Counted from the first letter of the stretch, positions 44,530 to 53,839 are shown. The stretch: DNA of 64,000 nucleotides from Streptomyces sp. NBC_00376 (GCF_036077095.1 NZ_CP107960.1:4650001-4714000); one strand, 5' to 3'. Notes: a model not told the origin generated them from the letters alone. A program made the numbers and translations.

Positions 44530-44916
44530 ATGAACCTCCAGTGGATTCCGTACTCCGGATTTCAACTGCGCAGAGCAGGCGTGCAATTCGACGCCGTACG
44601 CGTGGACGGGGAAGAAGGGCGTCGGCTGGCCGGGTTGATGGAGGCGATCACGGGAGGCGAGCCCGGCCCCGTCGTCACCGAGGCGAACGGGCGGCGGGCG
44701 GTGTACTTCCTCGTCCCGGTGGGGAGCACGGAGAGCAAACCGTGGCCGGCGGGGGTGACCCGGCTCAACGCGACTGCGGGCCGGATCAGTTACGTACCGA
44801 TCCCCGCGCTGAGCGGCCGGACCTGGCCACTGGCCTGGCACTTCCCGCCCATGGCGCCCGACCGGTTCGTCCACACGATGCTGCTGCTGCACGCCGCGAC
44901 CGCCCTGCTCTGCTGA
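44530..44916 (+). CDS. Conserved hypothetical protein divergent from the XRE/DUF397 pair
   Basis: 128 residues with no transmembrane segment. Visible features are the start MNLQWIPYSGFQLRRAGVQFDAVRV, VTEANGRRAVYFLVPVG, and a hydrophobic end FVHTMLLLHAATALLC. It shares the 175-bp promoter region with the XRE gene. Genes at this position in WhiJ-like clusters are often small and lineage-specific; the N-terminus (GVQFDAVRVDGEEGRRL) resembles the start of small Streptomyces proteins related to bifunctional primase/polymerase N-terminal segments, but that is weak. Function unknown. Confidence 0.75.
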   Translation: MNLQWIPYSGFQLRRAGVQFDAVRVDGEEGRRLAGLMEAITGGEPGPVVTEANGRRAVYFLVPVGSTESKPWPAGVTRLNATAGRISYVPIPALSGRTWPLAWHFPPMAPDRFVHTMLLLHAATALLC

Positions 44917-44941
44917 CCGGGCGTGGGCAGCACGAAACGGC

Positions 44942-44985
44942 CGACGCCCGGCCGGCCCCCGCGAACGGGACCCGGACGGGCGTCG
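44942..44985. terminator. Possible terminator between convergent genes
   Basis: Perfect 9-bp arms CGACGCCCG (44942-44950) and CGGGCGTCG (44977-44985) with a long GC-rich centre, between stops at 44916 and 45005. Confidence 0.5.
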
Positions 44986-45004
44986 ACCGAGACGGAAGAG
45001 CCGG

Positions 45005-45703
45005 TCAGAAGCTCGGGAAACCGATGGGCGAGGAGGTCTGGCCCGGGATGTAGTCGAAGTTCGGCGTGAGCGTGCCGAGCAGGCTGCCGACGCGAGGACC
45101 CGGACGACCCGTCACCTGGGCGAACAGCGTCGATGCCTCGGCGGTGAAGCGGAACGGCACCTTCTCCAGCCGGAAGCCCGTGGGGCTCGGGCGGGCGCCG
45201 AGCAGCACCTCGGCGGGGGTCGTGTCCGCGATCATCACCTCGTCGGCGATCGGCACACCGTTCACCGCCACCCCGGCGGAGTAGCCCGGGGTCGGCATCA
45301 CACGGATGTACGTCGGCTTCAACGTGATGGTCTTGTTCGAGGCGGCGTGATGGAAGTTGAGGCCACCGGGGTAGAAGATGCGGCCCCGGGAGTCGAGGCC
45401 GTCACCCGCCGTCGAACCGATCGGCATGGAGAAGCCCCGGGCGTCCGCGTCCATCACGAACGGGCTGATGGCCTCCAGCGTGATGCCCTCGGTCCGCATC
45501 CAGGTCAGCAGTTCCGGGCTGAGCTCCACCTGGGCGTCTCCCCACGGGGAGATGTACACGCCGGGGAACGGGTCGGCAATCGCCGTGTGGGGGGCGGGGG
45601 CGGACTTCGAGTCGGCCGCTCCGGCCGATGCCAGGCCGAGCGGCACGCTGAGTGCGGCCACTGCGGCGAGGGCGGTGAGACGGCGGATTGCGCGCATGCT
45701 CAT
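45005..45703 (-). CDS. Secreted protein of unknown function
   Basis: 232 residues from ATG 45703 (AGGAAGG upstream). Signal peptide MRAIRRLTALAAVAALSVPLGLASAGA, cleaved near AGA/ADS. The mature part is beta-rich with PFPGVYISPWGDAQVELSPELLTWM, GSTAGDGLDSRGRIFYPGGLNFHH and a Pro/Gly-rich end. There is no catalytic signature and no cysteine pair. Conserved-looking Streptomyces secreted protein without a family I can name. It is divergent from the DUF4331 operon. Confidence 0.8.
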   Translation of the reverse strand: MSMRAIRRLTALAAVAALSVPLGLASAGAADSKSAPAPHTAIADPFPGVYISPWGDAQVELSPELLTWMRTEGITLEAISPFVMDADARGFSMPIGSTAGDGLDSRGRIFYPGGLNFHHAASNKTITLKPTYIRVMPTPGYSAGVAVNGVPIADEVMIADTTPAEVLLGARPSPTGFRLEKVPFRFTAEASTLFAQVTGRPGPRVGSLLGTLTPNFDYIPGQTSSPIGFPSF

Positions 45704-45995
45704 GGGGCCTTCCTGATCTGATGGTGCGTGGGGGGAGTTGCCGGACGGAGCTGTCCGAGCGGCCCAACAGCTTGTATGGAAAGTGGAGTTGACCGATTGA
45801 CGTGGAAGCGTCATGGTTCTCGACCGCCCGTCGGGCATGTCCATCAATGCGTACATACGCGCGCGGTCAAACGGTCCTTAGACCGCCCGGCGGAAAAGCT
45901 CCACGCGATTGGCGGCGATCGGCGCGCTGAGTTCGCATCATGATCAACAGCGCACCAGTCTGGGCGGACTCCCCCACCGAGCACTGGAGCGTCGC

Positions 45996-47477
45996 ATGTC
46001 CGCAACTGCCCGACAGCCACGCCGTTTTCCATCCGGCCGTCTCGCCGCACTGACCGCCACCGCCGCCGCACTGACCGCCGCGTCCCTGTGGGGACCGCTG
46101 ACCGGAAGCAGCGAGGCGGGCGGCCACATCGACGCTCCCTCGTCGGTGCTGGACACGGCGGCGGACCTCACCGACGTGTACGCGTTCAGCAGCCCCGACA
46201 ACCCCGACATGGTCACCCTCATCGCGAACGTCCGGCCGTTCGAGATGCCCGGGACCGCGCTGAACGCATTGGTGGACTATCCGTTCGCGACGGGTGCGCG
46301 GTACGAGATCCACACGGACGCCGACGGTGACGGGGCACCCGACACCACGTACCGCTGGACCTTCCGGGACGACGACCGCAGACCCTTCGGGCTCGGGCCC
46401 AAGGTCGGTCCGGCGCCGGTGACTTCGCTGGACGACCGGTCGCTCGGGGTGCGTCAGAAGTACAACCTGGAGCGGGTCACGGCGGGCGGCGCCGGCCAGA
46501 CGCTGCTGAGCGACGCGATCGCCGCGCCCACCAACACCGGCCGGTTCCTGATGCCGGACTACGGCAAGCTGCGCGCGCAGGCGATCCGCAGGCTGCCGGG
46601 CGGCGGCCAGACCCTCGCGAGCCAGGTCGCGGACTCGTTCAAGGCGGACACCCAGGTCTTCGGCCTGTACACGGTCGGGACGCGGGGGCCCGTGCCCGGC
46701 TGGCTGCCGGACGCCCAGCCGCTGTCGGTGCTCAATGTGAACAGCCTGATCATCCAGGTGCCCAAGAGCGAGGTGGCGCTGAAGGGCGACCCGGCGCGCA
46801 ACCCGGTGATCGGGGTGTGGGCGAGCGTCTCCAGGCCGGGCGCGGACCTGGGCCGCAGCCTGGCGAAGCAGGCCCCGACGTTCCGTCAGGTCTCGCGGCA
46901 GGGCAATCCGCACCTGGCGTTCACGGTGTACGGCTCCACCATCGGCCTCGCCAGGCCGGGCGGGCCCGAGGACCGCTTCCAGGCACGGGCGCCGAAGGAC
47001 GACCACCTGGAGAACGAGTTCCTCGCCGACACCCTGGACCCGGTACCGCCGCACCGCATCCAGGCGGCCCAGGGGTACCCGGCACCGGCGACCCCGCGCA
47101 CCGACATCCAGGCCCTGTTCCTGAAGGGCCTCGGCGCGGACAACGGCTCGAAGTTCGGCTTCGACCTGAACACCCACACCATGAACGCGGACGCCGACCG
47201 CAGCCGCATCGTGATGGCCGAGGAACTGCGGCTGAACCTGACGACGCCGATCACCGCCGCACCCCGTGCCATGGGCGTCCTCGACGGCGACCGGCAGGGC
47301 TTCCCCAACGGGCGCCGGCTCAACGACAACATCGACGGGCCGCTGCTGCGGATGCTGGAGGGCGAACCCGCCCAGCCGTCGCCGCCCGGACTGCTGCCGG
47401 AGCCGGTGGTCGCCCTGGAGGTCGCCGACGCGCAGAGCACCTTCCCGTACCTCAACCTCCCGCACGCGGGCCCGTGA
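45996..47477 (+). CDS. Secreted DUF4331 protein
   Basis: 493 residues from ATG 45996. The N-terminal signal sequence (GRLAALTATAAALTAASLWGPLTGSSEAGG) is followed by the DUF4331 opening SSEAGGHIDAPSSVLDTAADLTDVYAFSSPDNPDMVTLIANVRPFE. The family is extracytoplasmic and of unknown function; conserved blocks include the Asp-rich TDVYAF motif and HTDADGDGAPD. Its stop overlaps the TPR gene by GTGA (47474-47477), and the NicO transporter gene follows, so the three form an operon, perhaps linked to metal handling. Confidence 0.9.
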   Translation: MSATARQPRRFPSGRLAALTATAAALTAASLWGPLTGSSEAGGHIDAPSSVLDTAADLTDVYAFSSPDNPDMVTLIANVRPFEMPGTALNALVDYPFATGARYEIHTDADGDGAPDTTYRWTFRDDDRRPFGLGPKVGPAPVTSLDDRSLGVRQKYNLERVTAGGAGQTLLSDAIAAPTNTGRFLMPDYGKLRAQAIRRLPGGGQTLASQVADSFKADTQVFGLYTVGTRGPVPGWLPDAQPLSVLNVNSLIIQVPKSEVALKGDPARNPVIGVWASVSRPGADLGRSLAKQAPTFRQVSRQGNPHLAFTVYGSTIGLARPGGPEDRFQARAPKDDHLENEFLADTLDPVPPHRIQAAQGYPAPATPRTDIQALFLKGLGADNGSKFGFDLNTHTMNADADRSRIVMAEELRLNLTTPITAAPRAMGVLDGDRQGFPNGRRLNDNIDGPLLRMLEGEPAQPSPPGLLPEPVVALEVADAQSTFPYLNLPHAGP

Positions 47478-48778
47478 GGCTTCCGATCTCCGCGGCGGGC
47501 GCGGCGGTGGCCGTCGCCGGGTGCGTGGCGGGACTGCTGTACCTCGGTCCCGGCACGGGAAACCGCCCGACAGCCACCGCCCCGCGGGCCGGTGCGGCGC
47601 CCGACGCCGTGGCCCGCGCGGTCGCCACGGCCCGCAAGCGCACGGAGCGCTACCCGGACGATCCGACGGGCTGGTCGGGCCTGGCGCGGGCGGAGGTCGA
47701 ACAGGCCCGCGTCACGCTCGACGCGGGCCGGCTCGACGCGGCCGACGAGGCCCTGCGCCGCTCGCTGGCCCTCAAGCGCAAGGACAACTACGCCGCGGTG
47801 ACGGGCCAGGGGCTGGTGGCCAACGCCCGCCACGAGTTCGCGGACGGCCGGAAGTTCGGGCTGAGCGCCACCCGGATGGCGCCGGACCGGGCGGACGGCT
47901 ACGCGGTGCTGGCCGACGCGGAGATCCAGCTCGGCCACTACCAGGCGGCCAGGTCGGCCGTGCAGCGCCTGCTGGACATCGCTCCGGCGGGGGCCGCGTA
48001 CAGCAGGGCGGCGTACGACCTGGAGACCAACGGCCGGCCGGAGGACGCCGCGATCGCGCTGGGGAGGGCGTTGGAAAGTGCGGCCACCGCCGACGAACGG
48101 GCCTTCGCGGAGGCCCGGTTGGGTGACCTGGCCTGGAACGAGGGCGCGGTGGACCGGGCCGAGTGGCGCTTCCGGCGGGCGGTGGACGCCGTACCCGGGC
48201 ATCCGTACGGGGAGGCCGGGCTGGCCAAGGTGTACGCGGTGCGCGGTGACACGGCGAAGGCCCTGGGCATGTACCGGCGGCTGGTGGCGCGGACGCCGTT
48301 GCCGCAGTTCCTGGCGGAGGCCGTGGAGCTGGGCGGGGGCGGGGAGCGAATGCGGGGGGAGAAGGCGGCGCTGGACGCGCAGGTGCGGCTGCTGCGCGCC
48401 TCCGGCGGGCCGGTCGACCCGCATCTCGCCCTGTATGTGGCCGACCACGGGGACCCGGAGGTCGCGGTGGAGCTGATGCGCGGGGAGTGGATGCGGTCCC
48501 GGAGCGTGATCGTGGCCGATGCGCTGGGCTGGGCGCTGCACCGCGCGGGGCACGACGCGGAGGCCGTCGGGTACGCCCGGCAGGCGGCGCGGACGGGGTG
48601 GGGCAACGCGCTGTTCCGGTACCACCGGGGCGCGATCGAGCACACTCTCGGGCTGCCCGAGGGCGACCGCCACCTGCGGGAGGCGCTCGCCCTGAACCCG
48701 AACTTCTCGCCGTACCACGCTCCGTTGGCCACCCGAATGCTGAAGCAGAAGGCCCAGCAGAAGAACCGACAGAACTGA
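47474..48778 (+). CDS. Membrane-anchored tetratricopeptide-repeat protein
   Basis: 434 residues from GTG 47474, which overlaps the upstream stop. An N-terminal helix or signal anchor (ISAAGAAVAVAGCVAGLLYLG) is followed by helical repeats over about 55-420, with TPR-like blocks ATRMAPDRADGYAVLADAEIQLGHYQAARSAVQRLLDIAP and AVDAVPGHPYGEAGLAKVYAVRGDTAKALGMYRRLV. A cysteine at position 17 of the hydrophobic core could mark a lipoprotein, but the lipobox is not convincing. Probably a scaffold for the partner DUF4331 protein on the outer face of the membrane. Confidence 0.85.
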   Translation: MRLPISAAGAAVAVAGCVAGLLYLGPGTGNRPTATAPRAGAAPDAVARAVATARKRTERYPDDPTGWSGLARAEVEQARVTLDAGRLDAADEALRRSLALKRKDNYAAVTGQGLVANARHEFADGRKFGLSATRMAPDRADGYAVLADAEIQLGHYQAARSAVQRLLDIAPAGAAYSRAAYDLETNGRPEDAAIALGRALESAATADERAFAEARLGDLAWNEGAVDRAEWRFRRAVDAVPGHPYGEAGLAKVYAVRGDTAKALGMYRRLVARTPLPQFLAEAVELGGGGERMRGEKAALDAQVRLLRASGGPVDPHLALYVADHGDPEVAVELMRGEWMRSRSVIVADALGWALHRAGHDAEAVGYARQAARTGWGNALFRYHRGAIEHTLGLPEGDRHLREALALNPNFSPYHAPLATRMLKQKAQQKNRQN

Positions 48779-48796
48779 GTTCTCGCGTTGTTGTTG

Positions 48797-50341
48797 ATGA
48801 CGAAGCGGATCGGCGGTGCGGTGCCTGCCGCGCTGCTCCTCTGCCTGACCACGGCACCGCAGGTGCACGCCCAACCCGCCCATCCCCTGGGGAACTTCAG
48901 CCTGAATCATTACGACGGGCTGCGGCTCGTGCCGGACGGGATCGAGGACACGGCCGTCGTCGACAGCGCGGAGATCCCCACCGCCCAGGACGAGGAGGCC
49001 ACCGACCGGGACCGGGACGGGAGGGTCTCGGCGGCGGAGGCCGCCGCCCGCGCGAAGGCCCGGTGCGCGGAACTGGCCGGGCGGACCCGGGCCTCGGTGG
49101 GCGGCGAGGCGCTCGACTGGCACGTCGGGCGCGCCTCCCTGACGTACGGGAAAGGGGCGGCGGGCCTGCCCATCGCCCGGCTGACCTGTGTACTGCGGGC
49201 GGACGCCGATCTGTCGGGGCCCGCCGACGTGACGTTCGCCTCGGGGGCGGAGGCGGCGCGGACGGGCTGGAAGGAGATCACGGCGGTCGGGAGCGGGGTG
49301 CGGCTGGTCGACTCCTCGGTGCCGGAGCGCAGTTCGAGCGATGCGCTGCGAAGCTACCCGACGGGTGGGGACGGCGGGCGGTCGTCGGGCGTGGTCGATG
49401 CGCGGATCCGTACGGAGCCGGGTGCGGCGGGTACGGGGGGAGGGGCGGGTGCCGGCGGGTCCCGGCTGCCCGGCGCGGCCCCGGCCGTGGACCGGGGGGC
49501 GATTCTCTTCCCGGCGCTGGAGGACCGGCTCACCGGTCTGACGTCGGGCCGCGACCTGACGGTGCCGGTGGGCCTGCTCGCGGTCCTGCTGACGATGCTC
49601 CTGGGTGCGGGGCACGCGGCGTTGCCGGGGCACGCGAAGCTCGCCGTCGCCGCCTGCCTGGCACGGAAGGAGGGCGGCGTGCGGGCCGCGTTCGCGGTGG
49701 GTGCGACGGTGACGGTGACCCACACGGCGGGGGTGCTGGCGGTGGGGCTGGTGCTGACGGCGGGGGGCGGCTTCCTGGGGGAGCGGCTGCTGGGGTGGCT
49801 GGGGGCGGTGAGCGGGGCGGTGATCGCGGTGCTGGGCACGGGACTCGTGGTGACGGCGGTACGCGCACTGCGGACGGGGCACCGGGCTTCGCACAGCCAT
49901 GGACACGGGCATGGGCATGGGCACGGGCACGGACATGGACACGGGCACAGCCATGCGCGTGCGCACGCGCATGGGCATCACCACGATCACGATCACGGGT
50001 CTGATCACGGGCGTTCCCGTCGTACCGGGCTGCCCGCGCTGCTCGGGGTCGGGCTGGCGGGCGGGCTGGTGCCCAGTCCGTCCGCGCTGGTCGTCCTGCT
50101 GGGGGCCGTCGCGCTCAGCCGTACGTTCTTCGGCGTCCTGCTGGTCGTCGGCTACGGCGTCGGCATGGCGCTCACCCTCACCTCCGCCGGGCTGCTGCTG
50201 GCCGGCGGCAGTAACCGGCTCGCCGTCCTGGGCGAGCGGCGGCTGCCCGCCCTGCGGCGCTACACCCCGTACGGGAGCGTCCTGAGCGCGCTGGCCGTCC
50301 TCGCGGTGGGAATCGGCCTCACGGTGCGCAGTCTGGCCTGA
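48797..50341 (+). CDS. NicO-family nickel/cobalt exporter-like protein with EF-hand-like loop and poly-His loop
   Basis: 514 residues from ATG 48797 (in-frame TTG codons just upstream). A signal peptide (cut near HAQ/PAH) leads to an extracytoplasmic domain HPLGNFSLNHYDGLRL...; residues 70-81 read DRDRDGRVSAAE, an exact 12-position EF-hand calcium loop. Six transmembrane helices start near 255; GAGHAALPGHAKLAVAACLA is the NicO signature. Between helices a run of HGH/HSH repeats (about 365-405) is a metal-binding loop like that of RcnA/UreH relatives. The stop abuts the convergent kinase stop with no terminator. Metal identity (Ni, Co, Zn) is inferred from family. Confidence 0.9.
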   Translation: MTKRIGGAVPAALLLCLTTAPQVHAQPAHPLGNFSLNHYDGLRLVPDGIEDTAVVDSAEIPTAQDEEATDRDRDGRVSAAEAAARAKARCAELAGRTRASVGGEALDWHVGRASLTYGKGAAGLPIARLTCVLRADADLSGPADVTFASGAEAARTGWKEITAVGSGVRLVDSSVPERSSSDALRSYPTGGDGGRSSGVVDARIRTEPGAAGTGGGAGAGGSRLPGAAPAVDRGAILFPALEDRLTGLTSGRDLTVPVGLLAVLLTMLLGAGHAALPGHAKLAVAACLARKEGGVRAAFAVGATVTVTHTAGVLAVGLVLTAGGGFLGERLLGWLGAVSGAVIAVLGTGLVVTAVRALRTGHRASHSHGHGHGHGHGHGHGHGHSHARAHAHGHHHDHDHGSDHGRSRRTGLPALLGVGLAGGLVPSPSALVVLLGAVALSRTFFGVLLVVGYGVGMALTLTSAGLLLAGGSNRLAVLGERRLPALRRYTPYGSVLSALAVLAVGIGLTVRSLA

Positions 50342-52204
50342 TCAGTCGTCCTTCGTGTACGTGAGCTGCTCGCCGTTGTCGTTGTTCTCGCGGCGCAGCG
50401 AACCGTCCGGGAGCAGGGTGAGCGTGGTGGCCTTGCCCGCCGTGCAGGACGTCATGGGCTCGCCCACCGTGACCGTGGAGGGGCCGACCTCGACGGGGCC
50501 GCCCGGGGCCGGCTCCGTGGTCAGCTCGGCCTGGAAGACGCAGTGGTAGGTGCCGCCGGTGTCGAGCGGGCCGTCCGCGGTGAGGGTGAGGACGCTCTGT
50601 CCGACCGTTCCCTGCTGGATGACGAGCTTCCTGGTGGAGTGGCCGGCCGCGTTCTCGATGGAGCCCGACCAGGTGCCGAGGTAGCCGGACGGGATGGAGC
50701 CGTCGCTGTTCTTCTTGCCGTCGCTGGGGGAGGGGTCCGGCGAGGACGGGTCGTCGGTCCCGGGGGAGTCCGACGAGGTGTCCGTGGGGGGCGCGGAGCC
50801 GGTGGGGCCCGGGGTGGGTCCCACCGGCTTGCCGTTCATGAGCGCGTAGACGGATCCGCCCGCCCCTACCGCGACGAGCAGGGCGACGGCGATGAGCGCG
50901 ATGGTCGAGCCCCTCCGGCGCCGGGCCGGTTCGGGGGCGGGCTGCTGCGGAGCGGTGGGGTAGCCGGGGCCGGGGCCGTAGGGGGGCGTGCTGCCGAATC
51001 CGGGCTGCTGCTGGTGGTACTGCTGCTGCGGCGGGTATCCGTAGCCGGCGGGGGGCTGCTGGGGGCCGAAGCCCTGGCCGGGGTGCGGCGGGTATCCGTA
51101 GGCGGGGGCGGGCGTGGGGACAGCCGTGGGGGCGGGCGTGGGCGTGGGGACGTGCGTGGGAGGGGTGAGCGTCGGCATGGGCGCGGGCGTGGGCGGCGCG
51201 GGCTCCGGGGATGCGGCGGGCGCCGGGGGCGTCTGTGGCTCCTGGGGCGCGGCCTCCGCCGGGCTCTCCTCCGGGTCCTCGGAGTCCAGCAACTCCACCG
51301 CATGACGGCCGAGTTGGGCTATCAGGGCGCCCGGGAGCCAGGGTTCCGCCGTGTCGCCGTCGGCCAGGCGCTCCAGGATCGCGTCCGTCGTCGGACGGGC
51401 GGCCGGGTCCTTGTGCAGGCAGTCCCGGACCAGTTCGACGAGGTCCACGGGAACGCCGGTCAGGTCCGGTTCCTCCTGCGCGATCCGGAACATCTGCGCG
51501 TGCGGGTTGCTGTCGGACGGCCCGAACGGAAGCCGGCCGGTCGAGGCGTACGCCAGTACCGAGCCGAGACAGAACACGTCGCACGCCGGGGTGACCCGCT
51601 CGCCCCGCACCTGCTCGGGCGACATGAAACCGGGCGATCCGACCAGGGCCCCGGTACGGGTGACGGCGCCGTCGATGACGGTGTCCAGTGCGCGGGCTAT
51701 GCCGAAGTCGATGACGCGCGGCCCGTCGATCGTCAGCAGGATGTTGGAGGGCTTGAGGTCGCGGTGGACGATCCCGGCGGCGTGGATGTCCTGGAGGGCG
51801 TGGGCGAGACCGGCCCCCAGGATGTGGACCGAACGTTCCGGCAGGGGACCGTACGCGCCGGAGGCCGCCCCCTCGGGGGTGCGCGCACGGCCGGTGACGG
51901 TGGCGTGCAGGGAGGGGCCGGCGACGTAGCCGGTGGCGACCCAGGGCACGGCGGCCTCGGTGTCGGCGTCCAGCACGGGGGCGGTCCAGACGGATCCGAC
52001 CTGGCGGGCGGCCCGTACCTCGTGGCGGAAGCGGTCGCGGAACTCCTGCTCCTCGGCGAGTTCGCCCCGTACCAGCTTGATCGCTACGGTGCGGCCGCGG
52101 TCGGACCGGGCCAGATAGACCTGGCCCATGCCGCCGGCGCCGAGACGGCCCAGCAGCCGGTACGCGCCGATGGCACGCGGATCCTGTGGCGTCAGGCTCT
52201 GCAT
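50342..52204 (-). CDS. Transmembrane Ser/Thr protein kinase
   Basis: 620 residues. Kinase domain at 14-280: glycine loop GAGGMGQVY at 22-30, ATP lysine K43, alpha-C Glu62, HRDLKPSN with catalytic Asp149, DFG at 166-168, and APE replaced by SPE at 195-197. Then a Pro/Ala/Gln-rich linker (about 315-428), a transmembrane helix (433-456) and an extracellular Pro/Ser/Asp stalk with a beta-rich domain (about 500-620) with paired Cys. There are no PASTA repeats, so it is not a PknB orthologue; the sensor is of unknown type. ATG 52204 has GGAAGGA upstream. Confidence 0.95.
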   Translation of the reverse strand: MQSLTPQDPRAIGAYRLLGRLGAGGMGQVYLARSDRGRTVAIKLVRGELAEEQEFRDRFRHEVRAARQVGSVWTAPVLDADTEAAVPWVATGYVAGPSLHATVTGRARTPEGAASGAYGPLPERSVHILGAGLAHALQDIHAAGIVHRDLKPSNILLTIDGPRVIDFGIARALDTVIDGAVTRTGALVGSPGFMSPEQVRGERVTPACDVFCLGSVLAYASTGRLPFGPSDSNPHAQMFRIAQEEPDLTGVPVDLVELVRDCLHKDPAARPTTDAILERLADGDTAEPWLPGALIAQLGRHAVELLDSEDPEESPAEAAPQEPQTPPAPAASPEPAPPTPAPMPTLTPPTHVPTPTPAPTAVPTPAPAYGYPPHPGQGFGPQQPPAGYGYPPQQQYHQQQPGFGSTPPYGPGPGYPTAPQQPAPEPARRRRGSTIALIAVALLVAVGAGGSVYALMNGKPVGPTPGPTGSAPPTDTSSDSPGTDDPSSPDPSPSDGKKNSDGSIPSGYLGTWSGSIENAAGHSTRKLVIQQGTVGQSVLTLTADGPLDTGGTYHCVFQAELTTEPAPGGPVEVGPSTVTVGEPMTSCTAGKATTLTLLPDGSLRRENNDNGEQLTYTKDD

Positions 52205-52428
52205 GGCGCTGAACGTCCTTCCCCCGGGTTCGAACTGAGCGATGCCTCGCGTGGCTCGCTCGATCATAGGGATCCACGCAGCGCGTGGCCGGGCCGGTTG
52301 CGATCCGGGCTCCCTCCGTTCCGCCCCGGCCCCGTACGGCGGCAACCCGACACCCTGCCCAGCGGAGCGCCCCACGCCATACAAGGTGGCCATGTCGACC
52401 CGCTCCCGGTACCGCCTACGCTCGCCGC

Positions 52429-53802
52429 ATGACCCCTCATGCCCCGCATGCACCGCATGTCGACCCCGCTGCCGGTGCGGCCGTGAAGGCCGCCGACCGC
52501 GCGCACGTGTTCCACTCCTGGTCCGCCCAGGGCCTGATCGACCCGCTCGCCGTCGCCGGCGCCGAGGGGGCGTACTTCTGGGACTACGACGGCAACCGCT
52601 ACCTGGACTTCACCAGCGGTCTCGTCTACACCAACATCGGTTACCAGCACCCCACCGTCGTCGCCGCGATCCAGGAGCAGGCGGGCAAGCTCGCCACCTT
52701 CGCCCCCGCGTTCGCGATCGAGGCGCGCTCCGAGGCCGCACGCCTCATCGCCGAGCGCACCCCCGGCGACCTGGACAAGATCTTCTTCACCAACGGCGGT
52801 GCCGAGGCCGTCGAGAACGCCGTCCGGATGGCCCGGCTGCACACCGGCCGTTCGAAGGTGCTCTCCGCCTACCGCTCGTACCACGGCGCCACCTCCACCG
52901 CGATCAACCTGACCGGTGACCCGCGCCGCTGGCCGTCCGACAACGGCTCGGCGGGCGTCGTCCGCTTCTGGGCGCCGTTCCTCTACCGCTCGCCGTTCCA
53001 CGCCGAGACCGAGGCCGAGGAGTGTGCCCGCGCGCTCCAGCACCTTGAGGACACCCTCGCCTTCGAGGGCCCCGGCACCATAGCCGCGATCATCCTGGAG
53101 ACGATCCCCGGCACCGCGGGCATCATGACGCCGCCGCCCGGCTACCTCGCGGGCGTCCGCGAGATCTGCGACCGGTACGGCATCGTCTTCATCCTCGACG
53201 AGGTCATGGCCGGTTTCGGCCGCACCGGCAAGTGGTTCGCCGCCGACCACTTCGACGTGGTGCCGGACCTGATGACCTTCGCCAAGGGCGTCAACTCCGG
53301 TTATGTGCCGCTCGGCGGCGTCGCGATCTCCGCCGAGATCGCCGCGACCTTCGAGACCCGCGCCTACCCGGGCGGACTCACGTACTCCGGTCACCCGCTG
53401 GCCTGCGCGGCCGCCGTCGCCACCATTCACGTGATGGAGGACGAGAAGGTCATCGAGAACGCCGCCCACATCGGCGAGACGGTCCTCGGCCCCGGCCTGC
53501 GCGAACTCGCCGAGCGCCACCCGTCGGTCGGCGAGGTCCGCGGCCTCGGCGCGTTCTGGGCGCTGGACCTGGTCCGCAACAAGGAGACCCGCGAGCCGCT
53601 GGTCCCGTACAACGCGGCGGGCGAGGCCAACGCGCCGATGGCGGCCTTCGGTGCCGCGGCCAAGAAGAACGGCCTGTGGCCCTTCATCAACATGAACCGC
53701 ACGCACGCCGTTCCGGCCTGCAACATCACCGAGGCCGAGGCCAAGGAGGGCCTCGCTGCCCTCGACGCGGCGCTCTCGGTCGCGGACGAGCACACAGCGT
53801 GA
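52429..53802 (+). CDS. Class III PLP-dependent aminotransferase
   Basis: 457 residues. A repetitive HAPHAPHV lead is followed by FWDYDGNRYLDFTSGLVYTNIGYQHP, FTNGGAEAVENAVRMAR (phosphate loop, about 120-137), YHGAT at 151-155, the ILDEVMAGFGRTG motif at 255-267 and Schiff-base lysine 286 in TFAKGVNSGY. This places it with the omega-amino-acid:pyruvate/aspartate aminotransferase-family class III enzymes. The true donor (beta-alanine, GABA, taurine) cannot be read from sequence. The GntR gene downstream may be a local regulator. Confidence 0.92.
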   Translation: MTPHAPHAPHVDPAAGAAVKAADRAHVFHSWSAQGLIDPLAVAGAEGAYFWDYDGNRYLDFTSGLVYTNIGYQHPTVVAAIQEQAGKLATFAPAFAIEARSEAARLIAERTPGDLDKIFFTNGGAEAVENAVRMARLHTGRSKVLSAYRSYHGATSTAINLTGDPRRWPSDNGSAGVVRFWAPFLYRSPFHAETEAEECARALQHLEDTLAFEGPGTIAAIILETIPGTAGIMTPPPGYLAGVREICDRYGIVFILDEVMAGFGRTGKWFAADHFDVVPDLMTFAKGVNSGYVPLGGVAISAEIAATFETRAYPGGLTYSGHPLACAAAVATIHVMEDEKVIENAAHIGETVLGPGLRELAERHPSVGEVRGLGAFWALDLVRNKETREPLVPYNAAGEANAPMAAFGAAAKKNGLWPFINMNRTHAVPACNITEAEAKEGLAALDAALSVADEHTA

Positions 53803-53809
53803 CCCGTGC

Positions 53810-53839
53810 CCGCGGGGCCGCCTAGCACGCGCCCCGCGG
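53810..53839 (+). terminator. Terminator after the class III aminotransferase
   Basis: Perfect 9-bp GC-rich stem CCGCGGGGC (53810-53818) / GCCCCGCGG (53831-53839), 7 bases after the stop. Confidence 0.65.

Noticed and set aside
46886..50008. Long His/Arg/Pro-rich antisense frame opposite DUF4331-TPR-NicO
   Set aside because: Composition is the complement of the GC-rich genes; no start signal or domain.
49893..50010. Minisatellite or CRISPR-like array
   Set aside because: In-frame His-Gly coding within a transporter loop explains it.
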